DNA from: Bin18 sp965242795
Lineage (GTDB): Bacteria > Desulfobacterota > Binatia > Bin18
Direction of reading: 5' to 3'
DNA length: 64,000 nt
Assembly (NCBI GenBank): GCA_965242795.1
Contig: OZ251505.1
Span: 1,798,001 to 1,862,000 of the forward strand
Below, in pieces: positions 1 through 8,625 of this stretch (its first letter is position 1; each line of letters begins with the position of its first letter). The notes under the pieces are model-generated. The model ran no database searches. It was not told where the DNA came from and worked only from the letters and a program-made list of their open reading frames with translations. A program made the position numbers and the translations under genes.

Positions 1-98
1 ATGCCGGGCAGACTCAGGAAGAGGCCGACGATCAGTAGGCCGAGGCCGCCCGTAATCCGGCAGACCCGCCAGAGCCGACTGCGTGACGCGCGCAACAT
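1..98 (-). CDS. Partial small membrane protein, PGPGW-like N-terminus
   Basis: Only the first 32 codons are in the window; the gene runs off the left edge. The start is the ATG whose complement lies at 96-98. The visible protein begins with a basic stretch rich in Arg and Ser (residues 1-14), then a hydrophobic segment rich in Gly and Leu, and ends at a Leu-Pro-Gly. A basic head followed by one membrane helix and LPG resembles small two-helix PGPGW-type membrane proteins, but the diagnostic part is missing. It follows the FmdB-like gene by 32 bases on the same strand and could be co-transcribed with it. No strong ribosome binding site is visible. Function is unknown. Confidence 0.45.
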   Translation of the reverse strand, partial: MLRASRSRLWRVCRITGGLGLLIVGLFLSLPG

Positions 99-130
99 GT
101 CCGGGAAGCTGGGATGCCGCTCGTATCCGC

Positions 131-466
131 TTACGGATCGTCGAGGATTTTGCCGGTGCGGGCTTTTTCCACCGTTTCGTCGAACTGCGGGCCGAGGTTG
201 ACGCCCATGTCGCGGGCGCGCTTCTTGGCCCACAGCCCCACGTTCCGGTTGTCGCGGTAGAAGGACTCGTCCCGGGCGGCTCGCGTATCGAAGTTGTCGA
301 GCCGCGCCTGCTCGCCCTGATGATAGGCGAACCCGGACAACAGGCGCGTCAGGCGGCGGCGCTGACAGTGTCGGCAGCGGGGCGATCGCTCGACGTCGGC
401 CAGCTTCATGAACAGCCGGCTCTGCGGCCGGCCGCAGGCGCGACACACATAGTCGTAGATCGGCAT
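131..466 (-). CDS. FmdB-family zinc ribbon protein
   Basis: A protein of 111 residues. It opens with MPIYDYVC, the usual start of FmdB/CxxC_CxxC_SSSS regulatory-type proteins, followed by a zinc ribbon made of CRAC (residues 8-11) and CRHC about 20 residues later. The family is small and binds zinc; its precise role is not established beyond a proposed regulatory function in the formamidase operon. The C-terminal half is charged and carries no known motif. An open frame extends upstream to 625, but the ATG at 466 gives the family-typical N-terminus and the extension falls in repeat DNA, so 466 is chosen. Confidence 0.8.
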   Translation of the reverse strand: MPIYDYVCRACGRPQSRLFMKLADVERSPRCRHCQRRRLTRLLSGFAYHQGEQARLDNFDTRAARDESFYRDNRNVGLWAKKRARDMGVNLGPQFDETVEKARTGKILDDP

Positions 467-540
467 GGACCGTCCGCGTATCACACCCGGCGCGGCCGGA
501 GAATGGGCCGCCTCCGCGTCTCGGGTCGAAAATTCCGCTT

Positions 541-668
541 CCCCTCGTGCGTAGGGGCAACCCGAACCCGGGCCGTCTCTCGGTGTGTAGGGGCAACCCC
601 CTGTGGTTGCCCTGGGGGCAGGCACCCTTCGACAGGCTCAGGAATCGCAGGGGCCGGCCCCTACGCAC
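541..668. repeat. Family A intergenic palindromic repeat
   Basis: The gap 467-706 has no gene. It contains two copies of GTAGGGGCAACCC (about 551 and 588), an inverted GGTTGCCC at about 604-611, and a closing GGCCCCTACGCAC at 656-668, so the unit can fold into nested hairpins. A piece of family B sequence (TTCGACAGGCTCA, about 629-641) is inserted between them. Similar units occur at 8713-8915 and 45938-46001. Confidence 0.7.
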
Positions 669-706
669 ATCCGACCTTCTCCCCCATCATTGAAGGGGGC
701 CGAGGA

Positions 707-1195
707 TCAGTTGAGCTGGGCGGAGAGGGCGGCCAGGATGCGGCGGGCGGTCATGGAGCGGGGCTCGGTGCGCAGCGCCCGGCCGAATTCGCGCGACGCA
801 CGCAGCAGGTCGCCCTTGGCCAGCGCGATGCGGCCCAGGTTGAGATAGGGGTAGTGGGGCGCGTCGGATCGGGCGGCGTCCGCGGCGTGTTCCAGCCACG
901 GCACTGCGTCGTCCAACTTGCCCATCTTCATCAGGTACAGGCCGATGTCGTTGTAGGGGGTGCCGTATTCCGGGTCGAGTGCGATGGCGTGCCGGCATTC
1001 CTGGATCGCGTCGTCGTAGCGCCGCAGAAAACCGTAGGTCCAACCGAGCGAGGTGTACGCCCGCGCGGTCGGATAGGTCTGAATGGACTCCTGGTAGAAG
1101 CGCATTGCGTCGGCCATGTCTCCCTCTCGTTGGGCTTGATAGCCCTTGTGCAGGAGTTCGGTCGCCTTTCGTTCCGGGGCGTCGGCGGATTCCAT
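707..1195 (-). CDS. Tetratricopeptide repeat protein
   Basis: A soluble protein of 162 residues made mostly of tetratricopeptide repeats. At least three repeats are recognisable by the spaced Gly/Ala/Tyr/Pro pattern: one with GYQAQREGDMADAMRFY, one with LGWTYGFLRRYDDAI ending in ALDPEY, and one with IGLYLMKMGKLDDAV. A fourth, weaker repeat covers NLGRIALAKGDL. TPR proteins are protein-protein interaction scaffolds and no partner can be inferred here. The frame is open to 1234, but the ATG at 1195 starts just before the first helix. There is no signal peptide. It lies 159 bases downstream of the phosphatidylcholine synthase gene on the same strand. Confidence 0.8.
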   Translation of the reverse strand: MESADAPERKATELLHKGYQAQREGDMADAMRFYQESIQTYPTARAYTSLGWTYGFLRRYDDAIQECRHAIALDPEYGTPYNDIGLYLMKMGKLDDAVPWLEHAADAARSDAPHYPYLNLGRIALAKGDLLRASREFGRALRTEPRSMTARRILAALSAQLN

Positions 1196-1354
1196 GTCGT
1201 TGACTCCGATCCTGATGGACAGATGGCGGTTCACGAAAACACGGGAAACGTGTGTCCGATTGTCCGCGTGTCAAGTCCGTGGGGACGGCGGGCGTGTCTC
1301 GGTTCGCAATTCCCCGACCGTGATCCCGAAGATGGAACACGCCAGAGTAAAACA

Positions 1355-2083
1355 CTACCGGGACGGGGTGCTGACATGCAGGTAGAGCGACAGGCCGGTG
1401 TAATAGATGGGGTAGGACAGCGAGGCCAGGACGAGCCACGCCCGCGGCTCGGGAAATTGAGCCAGCAGGATCAGCAGGACGATAACCCAGACCGCACCCA
1501 GGCTGTTGGTCAGTCCGCGCAACGTGCGCGTGCGCGTCGGATAGACGTAGCGGACGGGAACGAAGACCGCTGCGGCCAGCAGGCAGACGACCGTGCCGTT
1601 CAGCCAGTCCGGCAGGCCGCCCGCGTACAAGTAGAACGCCACGATGTTCCAATATGAGGGGAAGCCCGTGAAGAAGTGGTCGGCCTGCCGCTGCGTCTTG
1701 GCCTCCGCTTGGCAGAACCCGTACGCGCTCGCCAACAGCGGCACGGCCACGAACAGCAGCGTCCCCCGTTCCGGCAGCAGCTCGAAGCGGAACAGCAACG
1801 CCACCGGCAGGATCGCGTAGGTGAAGTAATCGACGATGTCGTCCAGTTTCGCCCCGTCGAACTCCGGCAACACCTGCTTGACCCGGGCGGCTCTGGCGAG
1901 CACGCCGTCCGTAGCGTCGATCAGGACGGCCACCAGCATCCAGACGAACGCCCGCGGCGCGTCGAGTACGAAGATCGCTTGCAGACTGAGGAAGCCGGCC
2001 AGCACGCCGGACGCGGTGTAGGCGTGGACCGACCAGGCCGCGGCGACTCGGCCGCGGGAGTACCGTTCGGGCGCTTTAGTCAC
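1355..2083 (-). CDS. pcs: Phosphatidylcholine synthase
   Basis: An integral membrane CDP-alcohol phosphatidyltransferase of 242 residues that condenses CDP-diacylglycerol with choline to make phosphatidylcholine. The active-site motif is D59-G60-x2-A63-R64...G77-x3-D81-x3-D85. The 12-residue gap between Arg64 and Gly77 is the spacing of the Pcs branch; pssA and pgsA have 8. The downstream stretch HFFTGFPSYWN is also characteristic of Pcs. Several hydrophobic segments span most of the length, which matches the usual Pcs size of about 240. The start overlaps the end of the VOC gene by 8 bases, so the two are probably co-transcribed. Pcs implies uptake or availability of choline. Confidence 0.85.
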   Translation of the reverse strand: MTKAPERYSRGRVAAAWSVHAYTASGVLAGFLSLQAIFVLDAPRAFVWMLVAVLIDATDGVLARAARVKQVLPEFDGAKLDDIVDYFTYAILPVALLFRFELLPERGTLLFVAVPLLASAYGFCQAEAKTQRQADHFFTGFPSYWNIVAFYLYAGGLPDWLNGTVVCLLAAAVFVPVRYVYPTRTRTLRGLTNSLGAVWVIVLLILLAQFPEPRAWLVLASLSYPIYYTGLSLYLHVSTPSR

Positions 2084-2489
2084 GGGCGACGAGGCGCTGC
2101 CGGCTGATGGTCGGCTCGTACAGGATCTGGATCAGGGTGCCGTCCGGGTCCGCGCAGTACAGCGAGCGGCTGCCGTCGCGGTGCGTGCGCACGGGTTTCA
2201 CGATCGGGACGCCGCGTTCGGCCAGCAGCGTGGCCGCTCGGTCCACGTCGTCGGGAGAAGGCACGACGAACCCGATGTGGTCGAGGCGCCCCGGCTCCGT
2301 GCCGGCCGCGGCGCGATGGAGCGCCAGATTGTCGCACCCGGACGACAGATAGGCGTTGTCCGGGTCCGGCTGCCAGACGACCTGCATGTCGAACAGGGAA
2401 GTATAGAACGCGACCGCCGCGGCCACGTCGCCGACGTTGAGGGCGACGTGGCGCAGGCCGGTGTGGTGGATGGGGGTTCGAGCGGACAT
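2076..2489 (-). CDS. VOC-superfamily (glyoxalase/dioxygenase-like) protein
   Basis: A protein of 137 residues with one complete vicinal oxygen chelate fold made of two beta-alpha-beta modules. The N-terminal HHTGLRHVALNV supplies the first metal-ligand His, GRLDHIGFVV supplies the second, and SLYCADPDGTLIQILYEP supplies the terminal Glu of the usual H-H-E metal site. The substrate cannot be read from sequence; the family includes glyoxalase I, ring-cleaving dioxygenases and antibiotic-binding proteins. The ATG at 2489 is preferred over upstream in-frame starts because the fold begins at once and the upstream DNA is repeat. It overlaps pcs by 8 bases, so expression is probably coupled. Confidence 0.8.
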   Translation of the reverse strand: MSARTPIHHTGLRHVALNVGDVAAAVAFYTSLFDMQVVWQPDPDNAYLSSGCDNLALHRAAAGTEPGRLDHIGFVVPSPDDVDRAATLLAERGVPIVKPVRTHRDGSRSLYCADPDGTLIQILYEPTISRQRLVARD

Positions 2490-2857
2490 GGCGGGCGGTC
2501 CCGGTGCGATTCGGGCGGCATTCTGGCAAATCCCGCCGGGGTTGGGTAGGGTGACTCGGGAGTGTCCGAGTATCTCGTGGAGCCGGGGACCCTCTCCCCC
2601 GGATCGAGTCTGGGGCAAGCTCGAGGCACCGCTTCATGGACCTTCCCATCCCCAAGTTCGTTGAGCTTGTCGAAACGAACCCCGATGTCACCTCGGCCTT
2701 CGCCCTCCACCTCCGGCCCTTCGATAGGCTCACTAACCGGGGGGCGGGGCACCGCAGGCTCAGAGTCTCATCCGTCGAGCTCGGTCCCTGAGCCTGCGGC
2801 GCCTTGAGCTCGTCGAAAGGTCGAAGGGTGTCGAGACGGGTGAAGGATCATCTCGTC
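2490..2857. repeat. Gap of 368 bases with family B and D repeats
   Basis: No gene is visible. The stretch 2655-2696 is a clear family B unit (AAGTTCGTTGAGCTTGTCGA, then the CCCCGATGTCACC tail). Around 2585-2615 lies the CCCTCTCCCCCGGATC variant of family D. Further family B halves (CCCTTCGATAGGCTCAC near 2717 and GAGCTCGTCGAAAGG near 2804) follow. The pattern looks like repeated insertion of short elements into one gap. Confidence 0.65.
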
Positions 2858-4111
2858 TCAGCGGTCTTTTTCGAGGAGGACATACAGGGCGCCGCGTTGC
2901 GACATCAGGCCGGCTTCGGGTTGCGGGCCGCTGCCCCAATAGATGTCCACGCGGCCCGGGCCGGTGATGGCCGCGCCGCGGTCCTGCAGGCTCACGAACC
3001 GTGAGAACTCCCGCCACGCGATGCGCCCGTCCGCACCTTGTATAGGCCGGGTCGTGGCGATGAAGCCGAGTGCGCCCGGCGGATACCAGCGCGGGTCGGT
3101 CGCAATCGAGCGGCCCGGGGTGAGCGTCACGCCCAGGCTGCCCAGCGGCCCGTCGGGAACGGGCCGAAAGAAGATGTAGCGCGGGTTGTGGAACAGGACG
3201 GCGTTCTGTTCGTGCGGATGGCGGCGCAGGTAGCGGCGCAACCCCTGAGCCGACGCGCCACCCGGACCGAGTTTGTCCCGGCTCAGGAGCAGTTTGCCGA
3301 TGCTCCGGTAGGGCCAGCCGTTCGACGCGGCGTAGCCCACGCGGAGCGTGCCGCCGTCGGGCAGGCGGATTTTCCCGGACCCCTGAATGTGCAGAAAGAA
3401 TCGCTCGATCGGGTCGTCGAGCCACACGACTTCCTTGCCGCGGCCGCGCAGCACGCCTTCGCCGTCGATCTCGGCGCGGGAGAAGTACGGCACGAGGGTC
3501 CCGCCCACCCGCCGGCCGTATCCTTTCGGGCGGTCCTGTTCGCCACGCCACGATTCCGGGTCGCCGCGCACCAAGTCGTCCGGCGGGGCGTACAAGGGAT
3601 AGCGATAACGTTCGGTGCGAACCGTGCTGCCCGGCAGTTCGGGCTCGTGGTAGGCGGTGAAGCGCACCGGGGTCTGCACGCGGTACAGGTCGAAGTGCCG
3701 CCGCACCGCACGGGCGAAATCGGCGGACCCGAGATCCGCGGTGCGGTCGAGCAGGGCCAGAAACGCGGTCAGGCTGTCGCGCAGCCGCGCGACCGTGACG
3801 CGCGTTCCCGCGAACGCGACCGTTCGGGCGCCCGGCTTTTTTTCGAGCGCGGCCAAGCTGCGGCGCAGGACGGTGGCGAGCGAGCCGCGGTCGAGATCGT
3901 CCTGCAACGCCGGCCACTCGCCGGCCGGCAGCCGGCTCAGGCGCGGCTCCGCGTGGCCGATCGCTGCAAGCGAGACCGTCAGCCAGAGGATGCCGAGTAC
4001 GCCGCTGGTCACACGCCGCGGTGCGACACGCTGCCCGCGGTCCGGAAGGAGCAGTGGGTGCCGTTTCCCGCAGACCATCGGGTCGGGCGTCCGATCTGAA
4101 GTCTCGGGCAC
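2858..4111 (-). CDS. mltA: Membrane-bound lytic murein transglycosylase A (MltA)
   Basis: A 417-residue peptidoglycan-cleaving enzyme that forms 1,6-anhydromuropeptides in the periplasm. Residues 38-54 form one hydrophobic segment (signal anchor or signal peptide). The MltA domain follows, with FTAYHEPEL (151-159) in place of the usual YxEP stretch and the conserved HIQGSG (241-246). The C-terminal 3D domain (about 315-417) contains the three-aspartate signature, with Asp377 (LQD) and Asp389 (RVDIYWG); the latter aligns with the catalytic Asp of E. coli MltA. No lipobox Cys is obvious, so it may be anchored by its helix. It lies 9 bases after the aminotransferase gene and is probably in the same operon. 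Confidence 0.88.
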   Translation of the reverse strand: MPETSDRTPDPMVCGKRHPLLLPDRGQRVAPRRVTSGVLGILWLTVSLAAIGHAEPRLSRLPAGEWPALQDDLDRGSLATVLRRSLAALEKKPGARTVAFAGTRVTVARLRDSLTAFLALLDRTADLGSADFARAVRRHFDLYRVQTPVRFTAYHEPELPGSTVRTERYRYPLYAPPDDLVRGDPESWRGEQDRPKGYGRRVGGTLVPYFSRAEIDGEGVLRGRGKEVVWLDDPIERFFLHIQGSGKIRLPDGGTLRVGYAASNGWPYRSIGKLLLSRDKLGPGGASAQGLRRYLRRHPHEQNAVLFHNPRYIFFRPVPDGPLGSLGVTLTPGRSIATDPRWYPPGALGFIATTRPIQGADGRIAWREFSRFVSLQDRGAAITGPGRVDIYWGSGPQPEAGLMSQRGALYVLLEKDR

Positions 4112-4120
4112 GATGGTTCG

Positions 4121-5293
4121 TCACTGCGCCGCGTACACCGCCTGCGCCGCGGCGACGCCGGCCCCACGCGGGCACGCATGGCCCTGGGCGGCCAGCACGG
4201 ATTCGAGCGCGTCCAGGACGAGTTCGACGTTGGCTTGTGTGCTGGACTCGCCCATCAATCCGATCCGCCACACCTTGCCGGCGAACGCGCCCAGGCCGGC
4301 GCCGATCTCGATGCCGTGCGTTTCCAGGAGCTGCCGGCGGACGCTGCGGTCGTCCACGCCGTCCGGGATGGTGACGCTGTTCAGCATCCACAAGCGATGC
4401 CCGTCCTGCGCGGCGAGTCCCATACCCAGCGCGGCGAGCCCCGCGGCCAGCGCGCGGTGATTCCGCTCGTGCCGCTTGTAGCGCGCCTCCAGCCCCTCTT
4501 CGCAGACCAGACGCAGGGCCTCCCGCAGCGCGTAATTCATGGAGATGGGCGCGGTGTGATGATATACGCGCTCCGCGCCCCAGTATTTTTCCAACATGCT
4601 CAGGTCCAGATACCAACTCCGGACCTTGTGGCGCCGTTTGCGCATCGCGTCCTGCGCCGCGGGGCTGAACGTGACGGGCGACAGCCCGGGCGGGCAACTC
4701 AGACATTTCTGGGTGCCGCTGTAACACGCGTCGATGCCCCATGCGTCGATCTGCAGCGGGCAGCCGGCCAGCGACGTGACCGCATCGACCAGCAGCAGGG
4801 CGCCCGCGTCGTGCACGACCTGCGCCATGTCCTCCATAGGTTGCCAAGCGCCGGTGGACGTTTCGGCATGGACCAGCGCGACCAGTTTGGGCCGCGTGCA
4901 GCGCGCCAGCCCGGCCCGCACGTCGTCCGGGGTGAAGACGCGGCCCCATGCGGTTTCGATGACGACCGGGGTTCCGCCGCAGCGTGCGACCACGTCCGCC
5001 ATGCGCGTGCCGAAGACGCCGTTGACGCCGACCACCACCTCGTCGCCCGGCTCCACGAGATTGACGAAGCAGGTCTCCATGCCCGCGCTGCCCGTGCCCG
5101 AGATGGGCAGCGTCAACGCGTTGTCGGTCTGGAACACCTGCCGCAGCAAAGTTTTGGTTTCTTCCATCAGGCCGATGAACACCGGGTCGAGGTGGCCGAC
5201 CAGCGGGGCGGACAGGGCACGCAGCACGCGCGGATGGACGTTGCTCGGTCCGGGTCCCAGAAGAATACGCCGCGGCGTCTCGTTCGGGTCCAT
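4121..5293 (-). CDS. Class V aminotransferase, alanine/serine--glyoxylate type
   Basis: A pyridoxal phosphate enzyme of 390 residues, the normal length for the alanine-glyoxylate/serine-glyoxylate aminotransferase family. The N-terminus has LLGPGPSNVHPRVL, the family's hallmark glycine-proline loop. Asp170 (LLVDAVTS) contacts the cofactor ring nitrogen and Lys196 (YSGTQKCLSCPPG) is the Schiff-base lysine. SGTGSAGME at 65-73 binds the phosphate. It transfers the amino group of alanine or serine to glyoxylate, linking glyoxylate to glycine supply; which donor is used cannot be read from sequence. It is followed after 9 bases by mltA on the same strand. The downstream extension (about 370-390) is Ala-rich and unconserved. 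Confidence 0.85.
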   Translation of the reverse strand: MDPNETPRRILLGPGPSNVHPRVLRALSAPLVGHLDPVFIGLMEETKTLLRQVFQTDNALTLPISGTGSAGMETCFVNLVEPGDEVVVGVNGVFGTRMADVVARCGGTPVVIETAWGRVFTPDDVRAGLARCTRPKLVALVHAETSTGAWQPMEDMAQVVHDAGALLLVDAVTSLAGCPLQIDAWGIDACYSGTQKCLSCPPGLSPVTFSPAAQDAMRKRRHKVRSWYLDLSMLEKYWGAERVYHHTAPISMNYALREALRLVCEEGLEARYKRHERNHRALAAGLAALGMGLAAQDGHRLWMLNSVTIPDGVDDRSVRRQLLETHGIEIGAGLGAFAGKVWRIGLMGESSTQANVELVLDALESVLAAQGHACPRGAGVAAAQAVYAAQ

Positions 5294-5701
5294 ACGGGTC
5301 CTTTATTATTGTGCTCGGCGTCGGGCTGGCGTTGAAAAAAACCGCGCAACGCTACCACGCCGGACCGGGGCGGGAAAGCGGGAACGGCGAGGGGTGGGGT
5401 CTCGGGTCGAAATGCGGGACCTGTGCGTAGCGTAGGGAGAGGGTCCCCCGGGCGTGACCGAGGGGTGAAGGAAATTCCAAATGCAGTCCCCTAGCAGTTT
5501 CAGCGAGTATGGAATCGTAGAGGCTTCGCACCTCCCCCTCTCCCTAGCCCTCTCCCGCCAGGGGAGAGGGGATAGGAAGGGGTCGTTTCGGGAAGACAGG
5601 CTCCGGCGTCTTTGGTAGCCTTCCGGGAACGACGGCCCGTCGGAAAGAGGAACCGGAACCCCAGGCAGGTCGTCGGGCATGGCGGGGAGAGCGAAGCGAG
5701 C
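5294..5701. repeat. Gap of 408 bases with a family D hairpin
   Basis: This is a divergent gap between the aminotransferase and the GNAT gene, so promoters for both should lie here; none is convincing. The core is the family D palindrome at 5548-5570 (CCCTCTCCC, 4-base loop, GGGGAGAGGG), preceded by the companion AGGGAGAGGGTCCCCC at about 5434-5450. Nothing coding is visible. Confidence 0.6.
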
Positions 5702-6598
5702 ATGAGTCTGACCGTCCGCGAGATGCGGGAAGCCGACGTGCCGCGTGTGGGCGCCGTCATGGTGGCCGCCTTCAACGACGTCTTTCGGCGGCACGGCTAT
5801 CCCGAGCCCTTCGCGTCGCTCGACGTCGGCACGGCGCTGGCCGCGGGCTATCTGCGGCTCGAACCCGAAGGCTGCTTCACCGCGGTGCGGGACGGGGAGA
5901 TCGTCGGCTCCGGGTTCGTGCATCCGCGCGGCGACACCGCGGGCATCGGCCCCATCACGGTCGATCCCGCGGCGCAGGCGCAGGGCGCCGGCCGCGCCCT
6001 CATGCGGGCGGTCATGGACGTTCCGTGCCCCTCGCTGCGCCTGGTGCAGGACGCGTTCAACGCGGTGTCGTTTCCGCTGTACGTCACGCTCGGATTCGCG
6101 GCGCACGGCACCATCGCGTCCCTCGTCCGCCCCGCAACGCCGGGACGCGATCTCCCGGCCGAATCCGCAGCGGACCTCGAAATCCGGGACTGGCAACCGG
6201 CCGACCTCGATCCCCTATGCGCGATCGACACCCGCCTGACCGGCATCGCACGGCCCGGAGACCTGCGGTTCTTCCAGAGCAAGCCGCCGCAGATCGCGGC
6301 GTGGCGCCACGGCCGGCCGGTTGGCTATCTGTGCATGCTGCGCACCACGGCCGGCACGTTTCTGGGACCGGCCGCGGCCGTTGACGAGGCGGCGTTGCGC
6401 GTGCTGATCGACACCGCGGTGCGCCGCGAGGCCGGCCGAACCCTGCGGATGCGGTTCCCCGCGCGCCACGCCGTGTTGTTGAACGAGTTGCTCGCCGCGG
6501 GCTTCCGGGTCGAGAATCTCCAGACGTACATGGTACGCGGCCCGTGGACCCCACCGCGCGGCGTCGAACTGCTCGCGCTGTTTCCCGAAGCCCTGTAG
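5702..6598 (+). CDS. Tandem GNAT-family N-acetyltransferase
   Basis: A protein of 298 residues that begins with a standard GNAT domain. The acetyl-CoA pyrophosphate-binding loop is visible as DPAAQAQGAGRALMRAVMD (the Q-x-x-G-x-G/A pattern), preceded by the beta strand GPITV. The second half, from about residue 160, repeats the overall layout (SAADLEIRDWQPADLDPL) but lacks a clear CoA loop, so it looks like a degenerate second GNAT domain, as in other two-domain acetyltransferases. The acceptor substrate is unknown. The ATG at 5702 is preferred to the upstream start at 5612 because homology begins at MSLTVREM and the upstream DNA is part of the repeat gap. Confidence 0.75.
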   Translation: MSLTVREMREADVPRVGAVMVAAFNDVFRRHGYPEPFASLDVGTALAAGYLRLEPEGCFTAVRDGEIVGSGFVHPRGDTAGIGPITVDPAAQAQGAGRALMRAVMDVPCPSLRLVQDAFNAVSFPLYVTLGFAAHGTIASLVRPATPGRDLPAESAADLEIRDWQPADLDPLCAIDTRLTGIARPGDLRFFQSKPPQIAAWRHGRPVGYLCMLRTTAGTFLGPAAAVDEAALRVLIDTAVRREAGRTLRMRFPARHAVLLNELLAAGFRVENLQTYMVRGPWTPPRGVELLALFPEAL

Positions 6599-6679
6599 GG
6601 GAAGGCCGAGACGCAAACCGGACGCAGATAAGGGGGTCGTGCATCGGTTTGGGACTTCCTCGGTCGGAAGGTTTTTCTT

Positions 6680-6805
6680 TCGTCATTCCGGCGTCCTTCG
6701 TCATTCCGGCGAAAGCCGGAATCCAGCGGAAATCTTCCTCATTCCCAGCCGCCATACCCGCCAGAGCGGAGCATTCCCCTTCCCCTCTCCCACCAGGGGA
6801 GAGGA
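6680..6805. repeat. Family C and D repeats before the MetE-like gene
   Basis: Within the gap 6599-6856, 6680-6728 carries a CGTCATTCCGGCG half unit followed directly by a full family C unit (ATTCCGGC, GAAA, GCCGGAAT). At 6778-6803 lies a family D hairpin (CCCCTCTCCC, ACCA, GGGGAGAGG). The MetE-like gene starts 52 bases further on. Confidence 0.65.
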
Positions 6806-6856
6806 GAACAACGCGGAGACGATTGCAAACCGATGCACTCCCGGAAAGGAAGACCC

Positions 6857-7933
6857 ATGCCGAAACACGAGAACACCCAAGCGGTCCGCCCGGACGTCGC
6901 CGATCTGGGTCTGCTCCCCACGATGGGCGCGGGCTCGTACGCCTCGCCGGGCTGGCTGATCGCCACCAAACGCGCCCTACGCGCCGGCGACGCCGGCCCC
7001 GCGGACGTCGCGGAGGCGCTGGAGGACGCGGTCCGCCTCGCCGTCCGGGATCAGGAGGACGCCGGTTTGGACATCCTGACCGACGGCGAAATCCACCGCC
7101 AGCGGTTCTTATGGAACGTGGTCGAGAAGCTGTCGGGACTCGAACGGGTCCGCGCGCCGCGCAAGCTGGGCGTCGTGAGCTACGACAGCGCGCCGCGCTT
7201 CGACACCACCGCCCGGGTCGGCGCACCGCACGGGTTCGGCCTGGTCGAGGAATTCACCTTCGTCCGCAAGCAGACGGACAAACCGCTCAAGATCTGCTGC
7301 CCCGGCCCGCTCACGCTCGCCATGCCGGTCCGGCTCAAAGACGGCTACGCGCCGAACGATTATCGCCCGCTGCTGTACGACTTGGCCGCCCTGGTCAACC
7401 GCGAACTCCGCAACGTGGTCGCCGCGGGCGCGACGTTCGTGCAACTTGACGAACCCTCCGCGGTGGGGCGCGAACCGGCCCTGTCCGTCGCCGAGACCGT
7501 CGAACTCCTCAGCGCCACGTTGGACGGGGTGGACGCGAAGCGCGCCCTGCACGTCTGTTTCGGCAACAACCAGGGCCGCCCGGCCATGAAGCGCACCTAT
7601 GCCCCGCTGTTCCCCGGCATTCTGGACGTCGAGGTCGATCAGTTCGCCCTGGAATACGCCAACCGCGAAATGGCGGAACTGGACCTCTGGAGCCGGTCCG
7701 GCGACACCCGCGAACTGGCCGCGGGCGTGATCGACGTGAAGTCGATGTACCTGGAGACGCCCGAAGACGTGGCCGAACGCATCCGGCGCGCACTCGACCA
7801 CGTCCGCCCGGAGAAACTGTTCCTGACCTGCGATTGCGGGTTTTCCGCGTCGTCCCGCCCCTTGGCGCGGGCCAAGCTCGGGGCGCTGGTGGGCGGTGCG
7901 GCAATCGTCCGGCGGGAACTGCACGGCGCCTGA
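6857..7933 (+). CDS. Cobalamin-independent methionine synthase-like protein (MetE C-terminal type)
   Basis: A 358-residue protein corresponding to the C-terminal catalytic half of MetE, the stand-alone form also seen in archaeal-type enzymes. Zinc ligands are readable in order: His and Cys in LHVCFGNNQG, Glu in VDQFALEYANREM, and Cys in LTCDCGFSASSRP near the end. DGEIHRQRF at the N-terminus and QLDEPSAVGRE in the middle match the folate and homocysteine region of the family. These enzymes move a methyl group to a thiol, normally homocysteine, but the methyl donor of short forms is often uncertain. The ATG at 6857 is preceded by AAGGAAG and is favoured over 6833. It is convergent with the TetR gene. 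Confidence 0.78.
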   Translation: MPKHENTQAVRPDVADLGLLPTMGAGSYASPGWLIATKRALRAGDAGPADVAEALEDAVRLAVRDQEDAGLDILTDGEIHRQRFLWNVVEKLSGLERVRAPRKLGVVSYDSAPRFDTTARVGAPHGFGLVEEFTFVRKQTDKPLKICCPGPLTLAMPVRLKDGYAPNDYRPLLYDLAALVNRELRNVVAAGATFVQLDEPSAVGREPALSVAETVELLSATLDGVDAKRALHVCFGNNQGRPAMKRTYAPLFPGILDVEVDQFALEYANREMAELDLWSRSGDTRELAAGVIDVKSMYLETPEDVAERIRRALDHVRPEKLFLTCDCGFSASSRPLARAKLGALVGGAAIVRRELHGA

Positions 7934-7941
7934 CGCGGCGC

Positions 7942-8625
7942 TCAGGCGTCCGGCGCCTTGGGCAGGGCCGAAAGCGTGGTTTCCATGCGGTCCAGGCGGG
8001 CGAGAATTTCGAGTTGTGGGTCGGCGCGCAGACAGCCGCCCTCGACGAGCGCGATGAAGCAGCGCGCGACCTCGTCCTCGGACAGCGGCCCGTCGGACTG
8101 GTACCACTGGTACAGCCAGTTGCACATGCCAAGAATGGCGAACGCGACGAGCTTGGCCGGCAGTGGCGTGAGCCGCCCGGCCTGCACCCCCTCGGCGATC
8201 ACGTCTTCGATGATCTTGTCGTACACCCGCCGTTCGGCACGGACCCGGTGGGCCATCTCTTCGGGCAGGTGGCTTTCCTCGCTGAAGAAGACGACCAGGA
8301 TGTTCCGCCGCTCCGAGATCGTGTGGATCTGGTGGCGGATGATCTGGCGCAGCTTTTCCTCGGCCTGAATGGGTTGGGCGCAGATCCGGCGCAGGTCGTG
8401 TTGATAGAAGGACATGGCCCGCTCGAAGATCCGCACGAGCAATTCCTTCTTGCTGGGGCAGTAGCGGTACAGCGTCACCCGCGAAATCCCCATGCGCTCC
8501 GCGATCGTTTTCAGGTTGGTCGCGCGATAGCCGTATTCGCAGAAACAGTCGGCTGCGGTTTGCAGCAGGGCTTCCTCGCGCACGGCCTGTTTGTTGTGGG
8601 GACCATGTCCCTTCAGTTTCGCCAT
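7942..8625 (-). CDS. TetR-family transcriptional regulator
   Basis: A 227-residue regulator. Residues 18-66 form the TetR DNA-binding domain: ALLQTAADCFCEYGY, TNLKTIAERMGIS, then RVTLYRYCPSKKELL, with the recognition helix containing the conserved Tyr-Arg-Tyr and a downstream Lys-x-x-Leu. The C-terminal part is helical and forms the ligand-binding and dimer domain, whose ligand cannot be predicted. No target gene is adjacent on the same strand: the gene is convergent with the MetE-like gene and faces the repeat-filled gap upstream. The length is a little above the family average of about 200 because of an extended C-terminal helix (LEILARLDRMETTLSAL). Confidence 0.88.
   Translation of the reverse strand: MAKLKGHGPHNKQAVREEALLQTAADCFCEYGYRATNLKTIAERMGISRVTLYRYCPSKKELLVRIFERAMSFYQHDLRRICAQPIQAEEKLRQIIRHQIHTISERRNILVVFFSEESHLPEEMAHRVRAERRVYDKIIEDVIAEGVQAGRLTPLPAKLVAFAILGMCNWLYQWYQSDGPLSEDEVARCFIALVEGGCLRADPQLEILARLDRMETTLSALPKAPDA

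Noticed and set aside
2760..4949. A 729-codon minus-strand open frame
   Set aside because: It is a different frame across mltA and the aminotransferase, very Arg/Pro-rich with no motif. It is a shadow of GC-rich codon bias.
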